Shown piece after piece: positions 25,135-31,855 of a stretch of DNA of 64,000 nucleotides. Source of the stretch: Sphingomonas sp. CBMAI 2297 (GTDB lineage Bacteria > Pseudomonadota > Alphaproteobacteria > Sphingomonadales > Sphingomonadaceae). A program made the translations under genes and the position numbers. The notes under the pieces were generated by a model that made no database searches, was not told where the DNA came from, and was given only the letters and a program-made list of their open reading frames with translations. The DNA is taken from assembly GCF_029870595.1 (NCBI RefSeq), contig NZ_JAPDIR010000002.1, forward strand, positions 408,876 through 472,875. Reading direction: 5' to 3'. Position 1 is the stretch's first letter, and the number at the start of each line of letters is the position of its first letter.

Positions 25135-25542
25135 TCACGCCGCGTATCGCTCCGCCGTCTCGCGCACCAGGGCGATCATGTTGGGGATGCCCTGGGTCCG
25201 GTTGGAGCTCAGCTGGTTCTTCAGATCGAACGGCGCGAGCGCGGCTTCGATATCGGTCGCCAATATCTCGGCCGGGGCCTGGTCCTGTACCGCGAGCAGC
25301 ACCAGCGCGATGATGCCCTTGGTGATCGCCGCGTTCGAATCGGCGAGGAAATGGAGCCGGCCATCGTCGCGCCGGGTGGGGTAGACCCAGACCGCGGCGG
25401 AACAGCCGCGGACCAGGGTGGCGTGGGTCTTGAGCACGTCGGGCATTGCTTCCAGCCCGCGGCCCAGATCGATCAGCAGGCGATAGCGGTCATCGGCTTC
25501 GAGGAACGCATATTCTTCTGCCAAGTCGTCGAGGCTGGTCAT
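25135..25542 (-). CDS. sufE: SufE family sulfur-transfer protein
   Basis: 135 residues, the usual SufE length. Cys47 in LVRGCSAAVWV is the sulfur acceptor; DRYRLLIDLGRGLEAMPD and ADSNAAITKGIIALVLL are family features. SufE takes persulfide from SufS and passes it to SufB during Fe-S cluster assembly. The suf operon itself is not here, though cysteine desulfurase paralogues lie at the left edge. It starts 24 bp after the last gene of the Psp-like run on the same strand and may be read through from it. Confidence 0.93.
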   Translation of the reverse strand: MTSLDDLAEEYAFLEADDRYRLLIDLGRGLEAMPDVLKTHATLVRGCSAAVWVYPTRRDDGRLHFLADSNAAITKGIIALVLLAVQDQAPAEILATDIEAALAPFDLKNQLSSNRTQGIPNMIALVRETAERYAA

Positions 25543-25566
25543 GCCCCGCCGCTAGCCGGGTGAACC

Positions 25567-25812
25567 TCAGAGGTCCACCCCGGCCGCGATCGCTTCGAGC
25601 TTGCGGATGCGCTCCTTGAGATCGGCGATCTCGATCCGCGAGGCCGCGGTGGGCATCGCGGGCACCGTTTCCGGCGCATGATGGGCATCGAGCTCCTGCT
25701 GCTTTAGGGCCAGCCAGCCGCGCCAGCCCGAAAGGCCCGCCGCGATGATCATGCCCAGCCCGGCCAGGCCGGAAAGGGCGAGCGTGAGATAGATAGTCGG
25801 ATCCTGGGTCAC
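25567..25812 (-). CDS. Psp-associated small membrane/coiled-coil protein (GTG start)
   Basis: 81 residues. One N-terminal helix (IYLTLALSGLAGLGMIIAAG), then RGWLALKQQELDAHH and a short coiled coil ending IADLKERIRKLEAIAAGVDL. The core LKERIRKLEAI is a shortened form of the LERIVTD module shared by its upstream neighbours, but the EIExLR end is lost. The GTG has GGAGG six bases upstream. Last gene of the minus-strand Psp-like run. It probably contacts other members at the membrane; no direct evidence. Confidence 0.75.
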   Translation of the reverse strand: MTQDPTIYLTLALSGLAGLGMIIAAGLSGWRGWLALKQQELDAHHAPETVPAMPTAASRIEIADLKERIRKLEAIAAGVDL

Positions 25813-25838
25813 GTCATGCCTCCGTTGGTCTGACGCAT

Positions 25839-26114
25839 TCAGTTCTTGTCGCGCAGCGATTCGATCTCGCGGTCGAGACGAAGGCTGCCTTCGGTGTCGG
25901 TGATCACGCGCTCGAGGACCTGGACGCGCTCCTTGAGAGCCCGGATCTCGTCGCGGAGCCGGGCATTCTCGGCGGTGGCGACGCCATCCGCGACGGGGCT
26001 GCCGTGAGGGAGCTCGTTGCCGTCCCTGTCCTTGCGGATGCCGTAGCGCGCCTTGATGACGCTGCCGATCGTGACGATCACGACAATCGCGAAAACCATC
26101 TCGAACGGGTTCAT
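25839..26114 (-). CDS. Psp-associated PspB-like membrane/coiled-coil protein
   Basis: 91 residues. A transmembrane helix (MVFAIVVIVTIGSVI, 5-19), the juxtamembrane KARYGIRKDRDGNELPHG, and a coiled coil running LRDEIRALKERVQVLERVIT, then DREIESLRDKN at the end. It shares this C-terminal module with the proteins at 26321, 26604 and 26950 and with PspC. AAGGAG precedes the ATG. A duplicated, diverged PspB-like factor is the best description. Confidence 0.8.
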   Translation of the reverse strand: MNPFEMVFAIVVIVTIGSVIKARYGIRKDRDGNELPHGSPVADGVATAENARLRDEIRALKERVQVLERVITDTEGSLRLDREIESLRDKN

Positions 26115-26145
26115 TCCACTACTCCTTCAGACGCGCTACGCTGGA

Positions 26146-26271
26146 TCAGTTCTGCTGGGTGGCCCGGGCGAGCCGCTCGGCGCGGCGGACGGGGCGATCC
26201 CGCTTCTCGGCGAGGACAATAGCTCCCCCGCACAGTGCCGTCAGCACTGCGAACACTATGATGGCAATCAT
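26146..26271 (-). CDS. 41-residue membrane peptide in the Psp-like run
   Basis: MIAIIVFAVLTALCGGAIVL is a transmembrane helix followed by a basic tail AEKRDRPVRRAERLARATQQ. AGAGGAAAG stands eight bases before the ATG, and the gene fills a 206-bp gap between two coiled-coil paralogues on the same strand. It lacks the coiled-coil module of its neighbours and could be a truncated member or a PspD/PspG-like small factor. It is short enough to be missed by standard gene calling. Confidence 0.65.
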   Translation of the reverse strand: MIAIIVFAVLTALCGGAIVLAEKRDRPVRRAERLARATQQN

Positions 26272-26320
26272 GTCGGACTTTCCTCTTACTGGCGGCGCGC
26301 GGTGCGCCGCGTGGGAACTC

Positions 26321-26593
26321 TCAGTTCAGCGGCGGGACATCCCGCAGCTTCTCGATTTCGTCGGAGAGGTCGATGCCCTTGTCGGTCACGATCCGCTCCA
26401 GCACCCGGACGCGCTGTTCGAGCCGTTCGGTCTGCGCCGCATATTGGGCGGCCTTTTCGGCGACCATCTGCGCCTCGAGCTCCAGCTTGCGCTGCTGCAG
26501 CGCGATCCAGGGCTTGATGAACACGCCACCCAGGATCGCCAGCAGGCCGCAGGAGATGCCCAGGATCGGGATGAGCAGGGGACTGATCGACAT
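26321..26593 (-). CDS. Psp-associated PspB-like membrane/coiled-coil protein
   Basis: 90 residues. Two hydrophobic turns at the N-terminus (LLIPILGISCGLLAILGGVF), then KPWIALQQRKLELEAQM and a long heptad-rich helix. The end RVRVLERIVTDKGIDLSDEI, then EKLR, is the clearest copy of the shared module. GAGGAGG lies just before the ATG. It is 10 bp behind the 26604 gene. Likely a membrane adaptor related to PspB; the family relation rests on the shared pattern, not on a database match. Confidence 0.8.
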   Translation of the reverse strand: MSISPLLIPILGISCGLLAILGGVFIKPWIALQQRKLELEAQMVAEKAAQYAAQTERLEQRVRVLERIVTDKGIDLSDEIEKLRDVPPLN

Positions 26594-26603
26594 CGGTACC
26601 TCC

Positions 26604-26924
26604 TCAGTTATGCGGGCCGCGCAGCTGCTCGATCTCGCGGTCGAGCATATGGGCGCCGTCGGTCACGATCCGCTCGACATTGGCGAGCCGGTCCTTGACC
26701 GCGCCCAGTTCGGCGCGGAGCTGGGCATTCTCCTGGCTCAGGAGCTTGATCCGCTCCATCGCCTCGTCGCTGTTCTGCGGGTAGATCGCCTGGCCCCACG
26801 AACCGTCGAGGGGATAGCCATGCTTCACGCGCATCCAGGTGGTGAGCACCCAGCCGAGGATCCCCGCGATGCCCACGATGGTGATCGCCGGGGCGAAGGC
26901 GGTGAAGAGTTGAACCTTTTCCAT
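26604..26924 (-). CDS. Psp-associated PspB-like membrane/coiled-coil protein
   Basis: 106 residues. Transmembrane helix (FAPAITIVGIAGILGWVLTT), then MRVKHGYPLDGSWG, a juxtamembrane segment nearly repeated in the next paralogue (RAKHGYPIED). The coiled coil ends VKDRLANVERIVTDGAHMLD followed by REIEQLRGPHN. AAGGAG precedes the ATG by eight bases. The KHGYP element, common to this gene and 26950, marks the two as a recent duplication. Confidence 0.8.
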   Translation of the reverse strand: MEKVQLFTAFAPAITIVGIAGILGWVLTTWMRVKHGYPLDGSWGQAIYPQNSDEAMERIKLLSQENAQLRAELGAVKDRLANVERIVTDGAHMLDREIEQLRGPHN

Positions 26925-26949
26925 CTTTTCTCTCTCCTTGGGCCGTCGC

Positions 26950-27258
26950 TCAGCGCAGGCTGTCGATTTCGCGGGCCACGCGCTCGGCGGGATCGGTGGC
27001 GATCCGCTCCAGTACCGCGATCCGCTCCTCCAGCCGGCTGATCTGGCCGGTCAGCCGCTCATTCTCCGAGGCGAGCAGCGCGATCTTGCGGTCTGCCTCC
27101 AGGTCTCCGGCCTGGCCCCGGAAGCTGCGGCGGCCGCGGCGGCCATCCTCATCCTCGATCGGGTAGCCGTGCTTGGCGCGGACCCAGGTCTGGAAGGCCC
27201 GGGATGCCATCACCGCAGCGACGATCAGCACCGGTACCAGCCAACTCAACTCCCTCAT
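26950..27258 (-). CDS. Psp-associated PspB-like membrane/coiled-coil protein
   Basis: 102 residues. Transmembrane helix (SWLVPVLIVAAVMASRAF), then WVRAKHGYPIEDEDGRRGRR, and a coiled coil (KIALLASENERLTGQISRLE) ending in the shared module ERIAVLERIATDPAERVARE, then IDSLR. The final IDSLR is identical to the end of the upstream PspC. GGGAGGAAG precedes the ATG. First of the paralogue run after pspC, 34 bp behind it. Confidence 0.82.
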   Translation of the reverse strand: MRELSWLVPVLIVAAVMASRAFQTWVRAKHGYPIEDEDGRRGRRSFRGQAGDLEADRKIALLASENERLTGQISRLEERIAVLERIATDPAERVAREIDSLR

Positions 27259-27292
27259 CTCTTCCTCCCTGTTGACTTACCTGGCGATTGGC

Positions 27293-27667
27293 TCAGCGCA
27301 GGCTGTCGATCTCATCGGCGAGCCGGGTGTTGCGGCTCGTATAGTACATCTCGATATCGGCCAGGCGGCGGTCGATGTCGCGGAACTTCGAGCGGACCTC
27401 GGCGGTCGAGCGGCTCGGGTTGCTGCGCACGCCCTGCCAGAACTTGGCTTCCTCGGGGCCCTGGTAGAGGCCGTTGGGCTTGGCCGGGGCCAGCCAGGCG
27501 ATCAGCAGATAGGCGACCAGGCCCATCGGGAAGGTGCTGAAGGTGACCAGGACCATGCCGAGGCGAAGCCAGAGCACGTCGATGCCCGTATAGTCCGCCA
27601 GGCCCGAACAGACGCCCAGCCACTTGCCATTGGCCTTGTCGAGATAGAATCTGGTGCGGCTCGACAT
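27293..27667 (-). CDS. pspC: Phage shock protein C
   Basis: 124 residues from MSSRTRFYLDKANGKWLGVC. The PspC domain is clear: GKWLGVCSGLADYTGIDVLW, LRLGMVLVTFSTFPMGLVAY and LLIAWLAPAKP (the membrane helix region). The C-terminal extension ends RLADIEMYYTSRNTRLADEI followed by DSLR, resembling the module in the downstream paralogues. PspC with PspB senses envelope damage and draws PspA from PspF. Its start follows the pspB stop closely, with CGGAGG before the ATG. Confidence 0.93.
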   Translation of the reverse strand: MSSRTRFYLDKANGKWLGVCSGLADYTGIDVLWLRLGMVLVTFSTFPMGLVAYLLIAWLAPAKPNGLYQGPEEAKFWQGVRSNPSRSTAEVRSKFRDIDRRLADIEMYYTSRNTRLADEIDSLR

Positions 27668-27668
27668 C

Positions 27669-27941
27669 TCAGTTCCTCCGGGAAATATCATAGGGGCTCT
27701 GTTCGGAGCGAACGTCGCGGACAGGGCGGAAATCGGGGTTGTCGGCGGCGATGATCCGCTCGATCGTGAGCAGGCGCTCCTCGAGCTGACGGGCAGTGTA
27801 GTGCAGCTCGTCCAGCAGCTTCTCGTCCTCGTTGGTGATCGTGCCCGACTGCTTCCACTTGGTGATGTAGTGCATGATCACCCAGGGGAGGCCGATGAAG
27901 AGCATCCCGACGATGACGATGGGAAGGAAGACGTCTTCCAT
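27669..27941 (-). CDS. pspB: Phage shock protein B
   Basis: 90 residues. N-terminal helix LPIVIVGMLFIGLPWVIMHY and the PspB core ITKWKQSG, LLDELHYTARQLEERLLTIE, RIIAADNPDFRP, which agrees closely with E. coli PspB and slightly exceeds its length (74). PspB pairs with PspC in the inner membrane. GGGAG precedes the ATG; pspA lies 3 bp upstream and pspC 1 bp downstream. Confidence 0.95.
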   Translation of the reverse strand: MEDVFLPIVIVGMLFIGLPWVIMHYITKWKQSGTITNEDEKLLDELHYTARQLEERLLTIERIIAADNPDFRPVRDVRSEQSPYDISRRN

Positions 27942-27944
27942 CGC

Positions 27945-28613
27945 TTATTCTCCCTTGCCGAGGCGCTTCTTCAGGGCTTCGAGCTCGGCATCCACCTTTT
28001 CCGACGAGCGGAGTTCGGCGATTTCCTCGTCGAGGGTCTTCGGCGCGGCGCCCAGCCCGGCGGCATCGGCGCGGCCCTCGGCCAGATCGACCCGACGCTC
28101 GAGCACGTCGAAGCGCGAGAAGGCGTCCTGCATGCGGCTGCCATTGGTCATCTCGCGCAGGCGCACCCGGTTGTTGGCGCTCTCCATGCGAGTGACGATC
28201 GAGTTCTGGCGGGCGCGAGCCTCGCGCAGCTTGGTCTGGAGCTTGTTGATGTCCTCCTCCGAAGCGCGCAGCGCCTCGTCGAGCACCGAGATCTCCTCCG
28301 AAAGCTGCTCGCACATGTCGGCGGCCTTCTGCTTCTCGACCAGCGCGGCCTTGGCCAGATCCTCGCGGCCCTTCGAGAGCGCCAGCTCCGCCTTCTCGGT
28401 CCAGCTCTCCTGGAGCTTCTCGAGCTTGGCGATGTGGCGGCGCATCTCCTTCTGGTCCGCGATGGTGCGGGCCGCGGAAGCGCGGACCTCGACCAGGGTT
28501 TCCTCCATCTCGAGGATGATCATGCGGACCATCTTCGCCGGATCCTCCGCCTTGTCGAGCAGATCGGTGACGTTGGCGGCGATGATGTCACGGGTTCGCG
28601 AGAAGATACCCAT
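27945..28613 (-). CDS. pspA: Phage shock protein A (PspA/IM30)
   Basis: 222 residues, mostly helical coiled coil. MGIFSRTRDIIAANVTDLLD is the amphipathic membrane-binding helix; DPAKMVRMIILEMEETLVEV and EEEINKLQ-type heptads follow. PspA binds and stabilises stressed inner membrane as an ESCRT-III-like polymer and, in its free form, inhibits PspF. AAGGAG precedes the ATG. It is the second gene of the run; the sigma-54 promoter lies before the 35-codon gene upstream. Confidence 0.96.
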   Translation of the reverse strand: MGIFSRTRDIIAANVTDLLDKAEDPAKMVRMIILEMEETLVEVRASAARTIADQKEMRRHIAKLEKLQESWTEKAELALSKGREDLAKAALVEKQKAADMCEQLSEEISVLDEALRASEEDINKLQTKLREARARQNSIVTRMESANNRVRLREMTNGSRMQDAFSRFDVLERRVDLAEGRADAAGLGAAPKTLDEEIAELRSSEKVDAELEALKKRLGKGE

Positions 28614-28640
28614 TTCGTCGTTACTCCTTCGTTTCTGTTT

Positions 28641-28707
28641 CCTGCCGGGAGGGGCCTAGGGGGTGACCCCTCCCGTCAGGTTTCCGCTCGCGAGGGGCTG
28701 CGAGCGG
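28641..28707 (-). other. Two tandem hairpins between the 35-codon gene and pspA
   Basis: Read on the minus strand, CCGCTCGC (28700-28707, reverse complement) pairs perfectly over 8 bp with its partner at 28684-28691, and a second stem of about 14 bp joins 28667-28680 with 28641-28654 (one mismatch). No U-run follows either. They may act as intercistronic mRNA processing or attenuation elements that set the pspA level relative to the first gene. Confidence 0.5.
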
Positions 28708-28726
28708 GAGACCCTTGTCGTTTCGT

Positions 28727-28834
28727 TCAGGCCATCACCGGGCCGACCGTGCCGGCCATGATGACCAGGCTGGCGGCTACCGAAAGAGCCACCGAGAAGA
28801 AGGCGTTGCGGTAGTAGGCGGCGTTGGCGGTCAT
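28727..28834 (-). CDS. 35-residue membrane peptide heading the psp operon
   Basis: MTANAAYYRNAFFSVALSVA is followed by ASLVIMAGTVGPVMA; the peptide is one hydrophobic helix with a short polar N-terminus. AAGGAACAGGAA lies before the ATG. It is the first open frame after a strong sigma-54-type promoter and precedes pspA by 113 bp, so it should be made on membrane stress. It is not PspB, PspC, PspD or PspG by sequence. Too short for most gene callers. Confidence 0.65.
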   Translation of the reverse strand: MTANAAYYRNAFFSVALSVAASLVIMAGTVGPVMA

Positions 28835-28892
28835 GTTCCTGTTCCTTGAACCTTGGCGTTTTTCCAGGCCCGTCAGCGGGCTTGCCCCAAGC

Positions 28893-28911
28893 ATTGCAGG
28901 GGGCGTGCCAA
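28893..28911 (-). promoter_or_regulatory. Sigma-54 promoter of the psp operon
   Basis: Minus strand reads TTGGCACGCCCCCTGCAAT, close to the consensus TGGCACG-N4-TTGCA with the essential GG and GC ten bases apart. It lies about 60 bp before the 35-codon gene and is divergent from pspF, the expected activator. Confidence 0.82.
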
Positions 28912-28973
28912 TTTGTGAAAACCGCAGAAATCCGCCATTTTTGCCATTCATTCGGCGTTCAGGTGCGGGATTG

Positions 28974-28986
28974 CACTTGCCAAGTG
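28974..28986. promoter_or_regulatory. Candidate PspF upstream activating site
   Basis: CACTTG-C-CAAGTG is a perfect 13-bp palindrome about 65 bp upstream of the sigma-54 promoter and 26 bp before the pspF ATG, the position expected for PspF binding that activates psp and represses pspF. Confidence 0.5.
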
Positions 28987-29012
28987 TTGGGAAAATACAC
29001 CAAGGATTTGGC

Positions 29013-30053
29013 ATGGAGCGCATAACCCAGGTCATCGGCCAGTCCTCGGCATTTCTCGACGCGCTGGAACGCGCCAGCCGGGCCGCGGCGCTCGATCGCC
29101 CGGTGCTGGTGATCGGCGAGCGCGGCACCGGCAAGGAACTGGTCGCCGAGCGCCTCCACCGCCTGTCCCCGCGCTGGGACCAGCCGCTGGTCACGATGAA
29201 CTGCGCGGCGCTGCCGGAGACCCTGATCGAGGCCGAGCTGTTCGGCCATGAGGCGGGGGCCTTCACGGGTGCGACCAAGGCGCGGGTGGGGCGGTTCGAG
29301 GAGGCGCATCGCGGCACGCTGTTCCTGGACGAGCTCGGCACGCTGTCGATGGGCGCGCAGGAAAGACTGCTGCGCGCGGTGGAATATGGCGAGATCACGC
29401 GGATCGGCTCGTCGCGGCCGGTGCAGGTCGATGTCCGCATCGTCGCGGCGACCAACGAGCATCTGCCCGAGCGGGTGGAAAAGGGCAGCTTCCGCGCCGA
29501 CCTGCTCGACCGGCTGAGCTTCGAAGTGGTGACGCTGCCGCCGCTCCGGCATCGCGGCGGCGATGTCGAGGTGCTGGCGGAATTCTATGGCCGGCGCATG
29601 GCGTCCGAGATCGGCTGGGTGGACTGGCCGGGCTGGGGCCCGCATGCGCTCGACATCCTCACCCACTATGACTGGCCGGGCAATGTCCGCGAGCTGCGCA
29701 ACGTCGTCGAGCGCGCGGTCTATCGCTGGGAGCAGGACGGGCCGATCGACGCGATCGAGATCGACCCCTTCCAGTCGCCCTGGCGCATGCGCCCGATGCA
29801 GGGCAGCGCCTCGTCCGCACCGGCGCCCGCGCCGGCCGGCCCCGCGCCGATCGTGCTCGAGGAACAGCCCGCGATCGTCGCGGGGGCGGCCGACTTCAAG
29901 GGCCGGGTAGCGCGCTTCGAGAAGGAGCTGCTGCAGCGGGCGCTCGCCGACCACCGCTTCAACCAGCGTGCCACGGCGGAGGCGCTGGGGCTGACCTATG
30001 ACCAGCTTCGGCACGCGCTGAAGCGGCACGAACTGCTCCAGGTGGGGGGCTGA
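29013..30053 (+). CDS. pspF: Psp operon transcriptional activator (sigma-54 enhancer-binding)
   Basis: 346 residues with no N-terminal sensor domain, as in PspF. AAA+ domain: VIGERGTGKELVAERLH (Walker A), the sigma-54 contact loop GAFTGA in HEAGAFTGATKAR, GTLFLDELGTLS (Walker B), and NEHLPERVEKGSFRADLLDR. The C-terminal helix-turn-helix is FNQRATAEALGLTYDQLRHA, preceded by a Pro/Ala linker. The ATG at 29013 has AGGA seven bases before it; in-frame codons upstream run through the promoter region. Activity should be held down by PspA. Confidence 0.95.
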   Translation: MERITQVIGQSSAFLDALERASRAAALDRPVLVIGERGTGKELVAERLHRLSPRWDQPLVTMNCAALPETLIEAELFGHEAGAFTGATKARVGRFEEAHRGTLFLDELGTLSMGAQERLLRAVEYGEITRIGSSRPVQVDVRIVAATNEHLPERVEKGSFRADLLDRLSFEVVTLPPLRHRGGDVEVLAEFYGRRMASEIGWVDWPGWGPHALDILTHYDWPGNVRELRNVVERAVYRWEQDGPIDAIEIDPFQSPWRMRPMQGSASSAPAPAPAGPAPIVLEEQPAIVAGAADFKGRVARFEKELLQRALADHRFNQRATAEALGLTYDQLRHALKRHELLQVGG

Positions 30054-30097
30054 CGGCTCTCTCGCGCAGCCCGTTCCTCATCCCTGTTTTGCCTTCT

Positions 30098-30125
30098 CGT
30101 CATCCCCGCCTGTGCCGGGATGACG
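30098..30125. repeat. REP-like hairpin
   Basis: CGTCATCCC (30098-30106) pairs with GGGATGACG (30117-30125), with further pairing of CG/CC inside. Same family as the hairpin at 31810. It follows pspF and could also end its transcript. The rest of the 296-bp gap to sodB holds the sodB leader region. Confidence 0.6.
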
Positions 30126-30198
30126 GGGTTCGGCGCGGCGGCTCGTCGGAGGAAACAAGTCCAGCAAAATCAAGCTAATGATTAGCGTTTGCAACAGT

Positions 30199-30227
30199 AA
30201 TTCCGCCAATCGCCCGCGATCGGAATT
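30199..30227. promoter_or_regulatory. Nested dyad upstream of sodB
   Basis: AATTCCG (30199-30205) and CGGAATT (30221-30227) flank an inner palindrome ATCGC-CC-GCGAT (30209-30220). The DNA around is AT-richer than the surrounding genes. It lies about 120 bp before the sodB ATG and could bind a regulator; identity unknown. Confidence 0.4.
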
Positions 30228-30349
30228 TTCATTTGCGCGACGCAACGATTTTTCCGCGACAGCGGCGAATTTTGCGCGCTAGGGGAGGGACCGCATCGCC
30301 CGGCGGTTCGTTGGCCGGGTGAACCCCCTGGTGACCTGGAGAGACCCGC

Positions 30350-30973
30350 ATGGCTTTCGAACTTCCCCCGCTTCCGTTCGACAAGGACGCGCTGGCGCCG
30401 CACATGTCGGCGGAGACGCTCGAGTTCCATCACGGCAAGCATCACAAGGCCTATGTCGACAAGACCAACGGCTTCATCGCGGAGAAGGGCCTGGAGGGCC
30501 GCAAGCTCAGCGAAGTGATCGCGCATGCCAAGGCTACGGGCGACAAGGGCCTGTTCAACAACTCCGCGCAGATCTGGAACCACAGCTTCTTCTGGCAGGG
30601 CCTGACCGGCGAGAAGACCGCGCCGAGCGGCAAGCTCGCCGAGCTGATCGATGCGCAATATGGCTCGACCGACGAGCTGGTGAAGAAGCTGATCGCGGAA
30701 TCGACCAACCATTTCTCGAACGGCTGGGGCTGGCTGGTGCTCGACGGCGACGCGCTCAAGGTCACCTCGCTGCACGACGCCGACACGCCGGTGGTCTATG
30801 AGGGTATGAAGCCGCTGCTCACGATCGACGTGTGGGAGCACGCCTATTACATCGACTATCGCAACCTGCGTCCGAAGTATCTCGAGACGATCACCGCGAA
30901 CATCATCAACTGGGACTTCGTGTCGCAGAACCTCGACGGCGCCGGCGTGAGCCGCGCGGATCAGGACAGCTGA
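30350..30973 (+). CDS. sodB: Superoxide dismutase, Fe type
   Basis: 207 residues. The metal ligands are His27 (EFHHGKHHKAY), His78 (NHSFFW), Asp160 and His164 (DVWEHAYYIDYRN). FNNSAQIWNHSFFWQGL and the Gln-bearing pattern favour iron over manganese, although metal choice cannot be settled from sequence. It converts superoxide to oxygen and hydrogen peroxide in the cytoplasm. GGAGAGACCCGC precedes the ATG. A strong terminator follows; it is a single-gene unit. Confidence 0.96.
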   Translation: MAFELPPLPFDKDALAPHMSAETLEFHHGKHHKAYVDKTNGFIAEKGLEGRKLSEVIAHAKATGDKGLFNNSAQIWNHSFFWQGLTGEKTAPSGKLAELIDAQYGSTDELVKKLIAESTNHFSNGWGWLVLDGDALKVTSLHDADTPVVYEGMKPLLTIDVWEHAYYIDYRNLRPKYLETITANIINWDFVSQNLDGAGVSRADQDS

Positions 30974-30999
30974 TCCTTCGCGAACATCGATTTAGGGAA

Positions 31000-31029
31000 G
31001 GGGCGTCCGAGCGATCGGGCGCCCCTTTT
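31000..31029 (+). terminator. Rho-independent terminator of sodB
   Basis: GGGGCG-T-CCGA-GCGA-TCGG-G-CGCCCC (31000-31025) forms a 10-bp stem broken by one T-G pair, followed by TTTT. Confidence 0.85.
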
Positions 31030-31057
31030 CCGTTCCGCGCACTGTTCTTGCCGTCAC

Positions 31058-31071
31058 CTACCGTGAGGTAG
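31058..31071. promoter_or_regulatory. Small dyad upstream of a hypothetical gene
   Basis: CTACC-GTGA-GGTAG, a perfect 5-bp dyad, 13 bp before the ATG at 31084. Its spacing resembles the core of the element at 15239, though the extended arms do not match. Confidence 0.3.
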
Positions 31072-31083
31072 TATCCGTTATCC

Positions 31084-31374
31084 ATGCTCAATCTCGATAG
31101 AGAACAGCCTGCAGGGCAGATTTTTGGTCGCCGACAGCATTGGTCCTGTGGCCGTGCTAAGGTGCTGGTCAGTTTCAGTAATGACGAGGATCGCTGCGCG
31201 GTATTCATATCCAATGCTCCGGATGGCTCGGGAGAGGGGCTGCTCTTCACGGAATTGGGGCTTTCAGAACGGCCAGGTTTTACGCTCGAACCGTCCATCG
31301 ACTGTTTCGCCATAGGTTGCCCGGTCAACGCGCTTGATGATCTGCTGTCGAGGCTGGCAGCGCGACTGGCCTGA
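31084..31374 (+). CDS. Hypothetical protein
   Basis: 96 residues, MLNLDREQPAGQIFGRRQHW at the start and DLLSRLAARLA at the end. It is soluble, with cysteines at WSCG, DRCAVF, IDCFAIGC. Its base composition is visibly less GC-rich than its neighbours, which suggests acquired DNA or a weakly constrained gene. No Shine-Dalgarno site is clear. It lies alone between the sodB terminator and the next gene. Function unknown. Confidence 0.5.
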   Translation: MLNLDREQPAGQIFGRRQHWSCGRAKVLVSFSNDEDRCAVFISNAPDGSGEGLLFTELGLSERPGFTLEPSIDCFAIGCPVNALDDLLSRLAARLA

Positions 31375-31445
31375 GGCTCGCATTCAGCGCCCCTTCAACC
31401 ACCGAGCCCGACCCTCCCGCCAACACTGCTTTGGGGAAAGTCGTG

Positions 31446-31793
31446 ATGCGCCGCTATCTGATCCCGATACCCCTGCTCATCGCCGCCGCGCCGGCTTCCG
31501 CCCAGATCTGGGGCGGGCCGACCATGCAGGGGGCCTCGGGCAGCTCGATGGGCCATGACCGGAGCGCCGCCGAGACGGCGAGGATCCGCAGCGACATCCG
31601 GGACGGCCGCGACAGCGGGCAGTTGACTCGTCGCCAGGCGAAGCAGCTCAAGCGCGAGGCCTTTCAGATCGACACGCTGGAAGCGCGCTACGCCGCCGGC
31701 GGGCTGAGCCCCGCCGAGGAAGCCGAACTGTTCGCCCGGCGCGAGGCGCTGCGCAACGACGTGATCGCCAAGCGGACCGGCGCTCGGAATTAG
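31446..31793 (+). CDS. Small secreted protein with helical repeat-like tail
   Basis: 115 residues with signal peptide MRRYLIPIPLLIAAAPASA. The mature part is Gly/Ser-rich at first (GGPTMQGASGSSMGHD) and then charged helices (ARIRSDIRDGRDSGQLTRRQ, LKREAFQIDTLEARYAAGGL). GGGGAAAG stands before the ATG. The charged-helix portion resembles proteins with short calcium- or membrane-binding helices, but no family can be named. Confidence 0.72.
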   Translation: MRRYLIPIPLLIAAAPASAQIWGGPTMQGASGSSMGHDRSAAETARIRSDIRDGRDSGQLTRRQAKQLKREAFQIDTLEARYAAGGLSPAEEAELFARREALRNDVIAKRTGARN

Positions 31794-31809
31794 TCCGTCC
31801 GCCCTTCTT

Positions 31810-31837
31810 CGTCATCCCCGCGAAGGCGGGGATGACG
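31810..31837. terminator. Hairpin between convergent genes (REP-like)
   Basis: CGTCATCCCCGC (31810-31821) and GCGGGGATGACG (31826-31837) make a perfect 12-bp stem with loop GAAG in the 62-bp gap before the convergent clc gene; it can stop transcripts from both sides and belongs to the same repeat type as 30098. Confidence 0.65.
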
Positions 31838-31855
31838 GATAGAGAGTGAAGCGCC

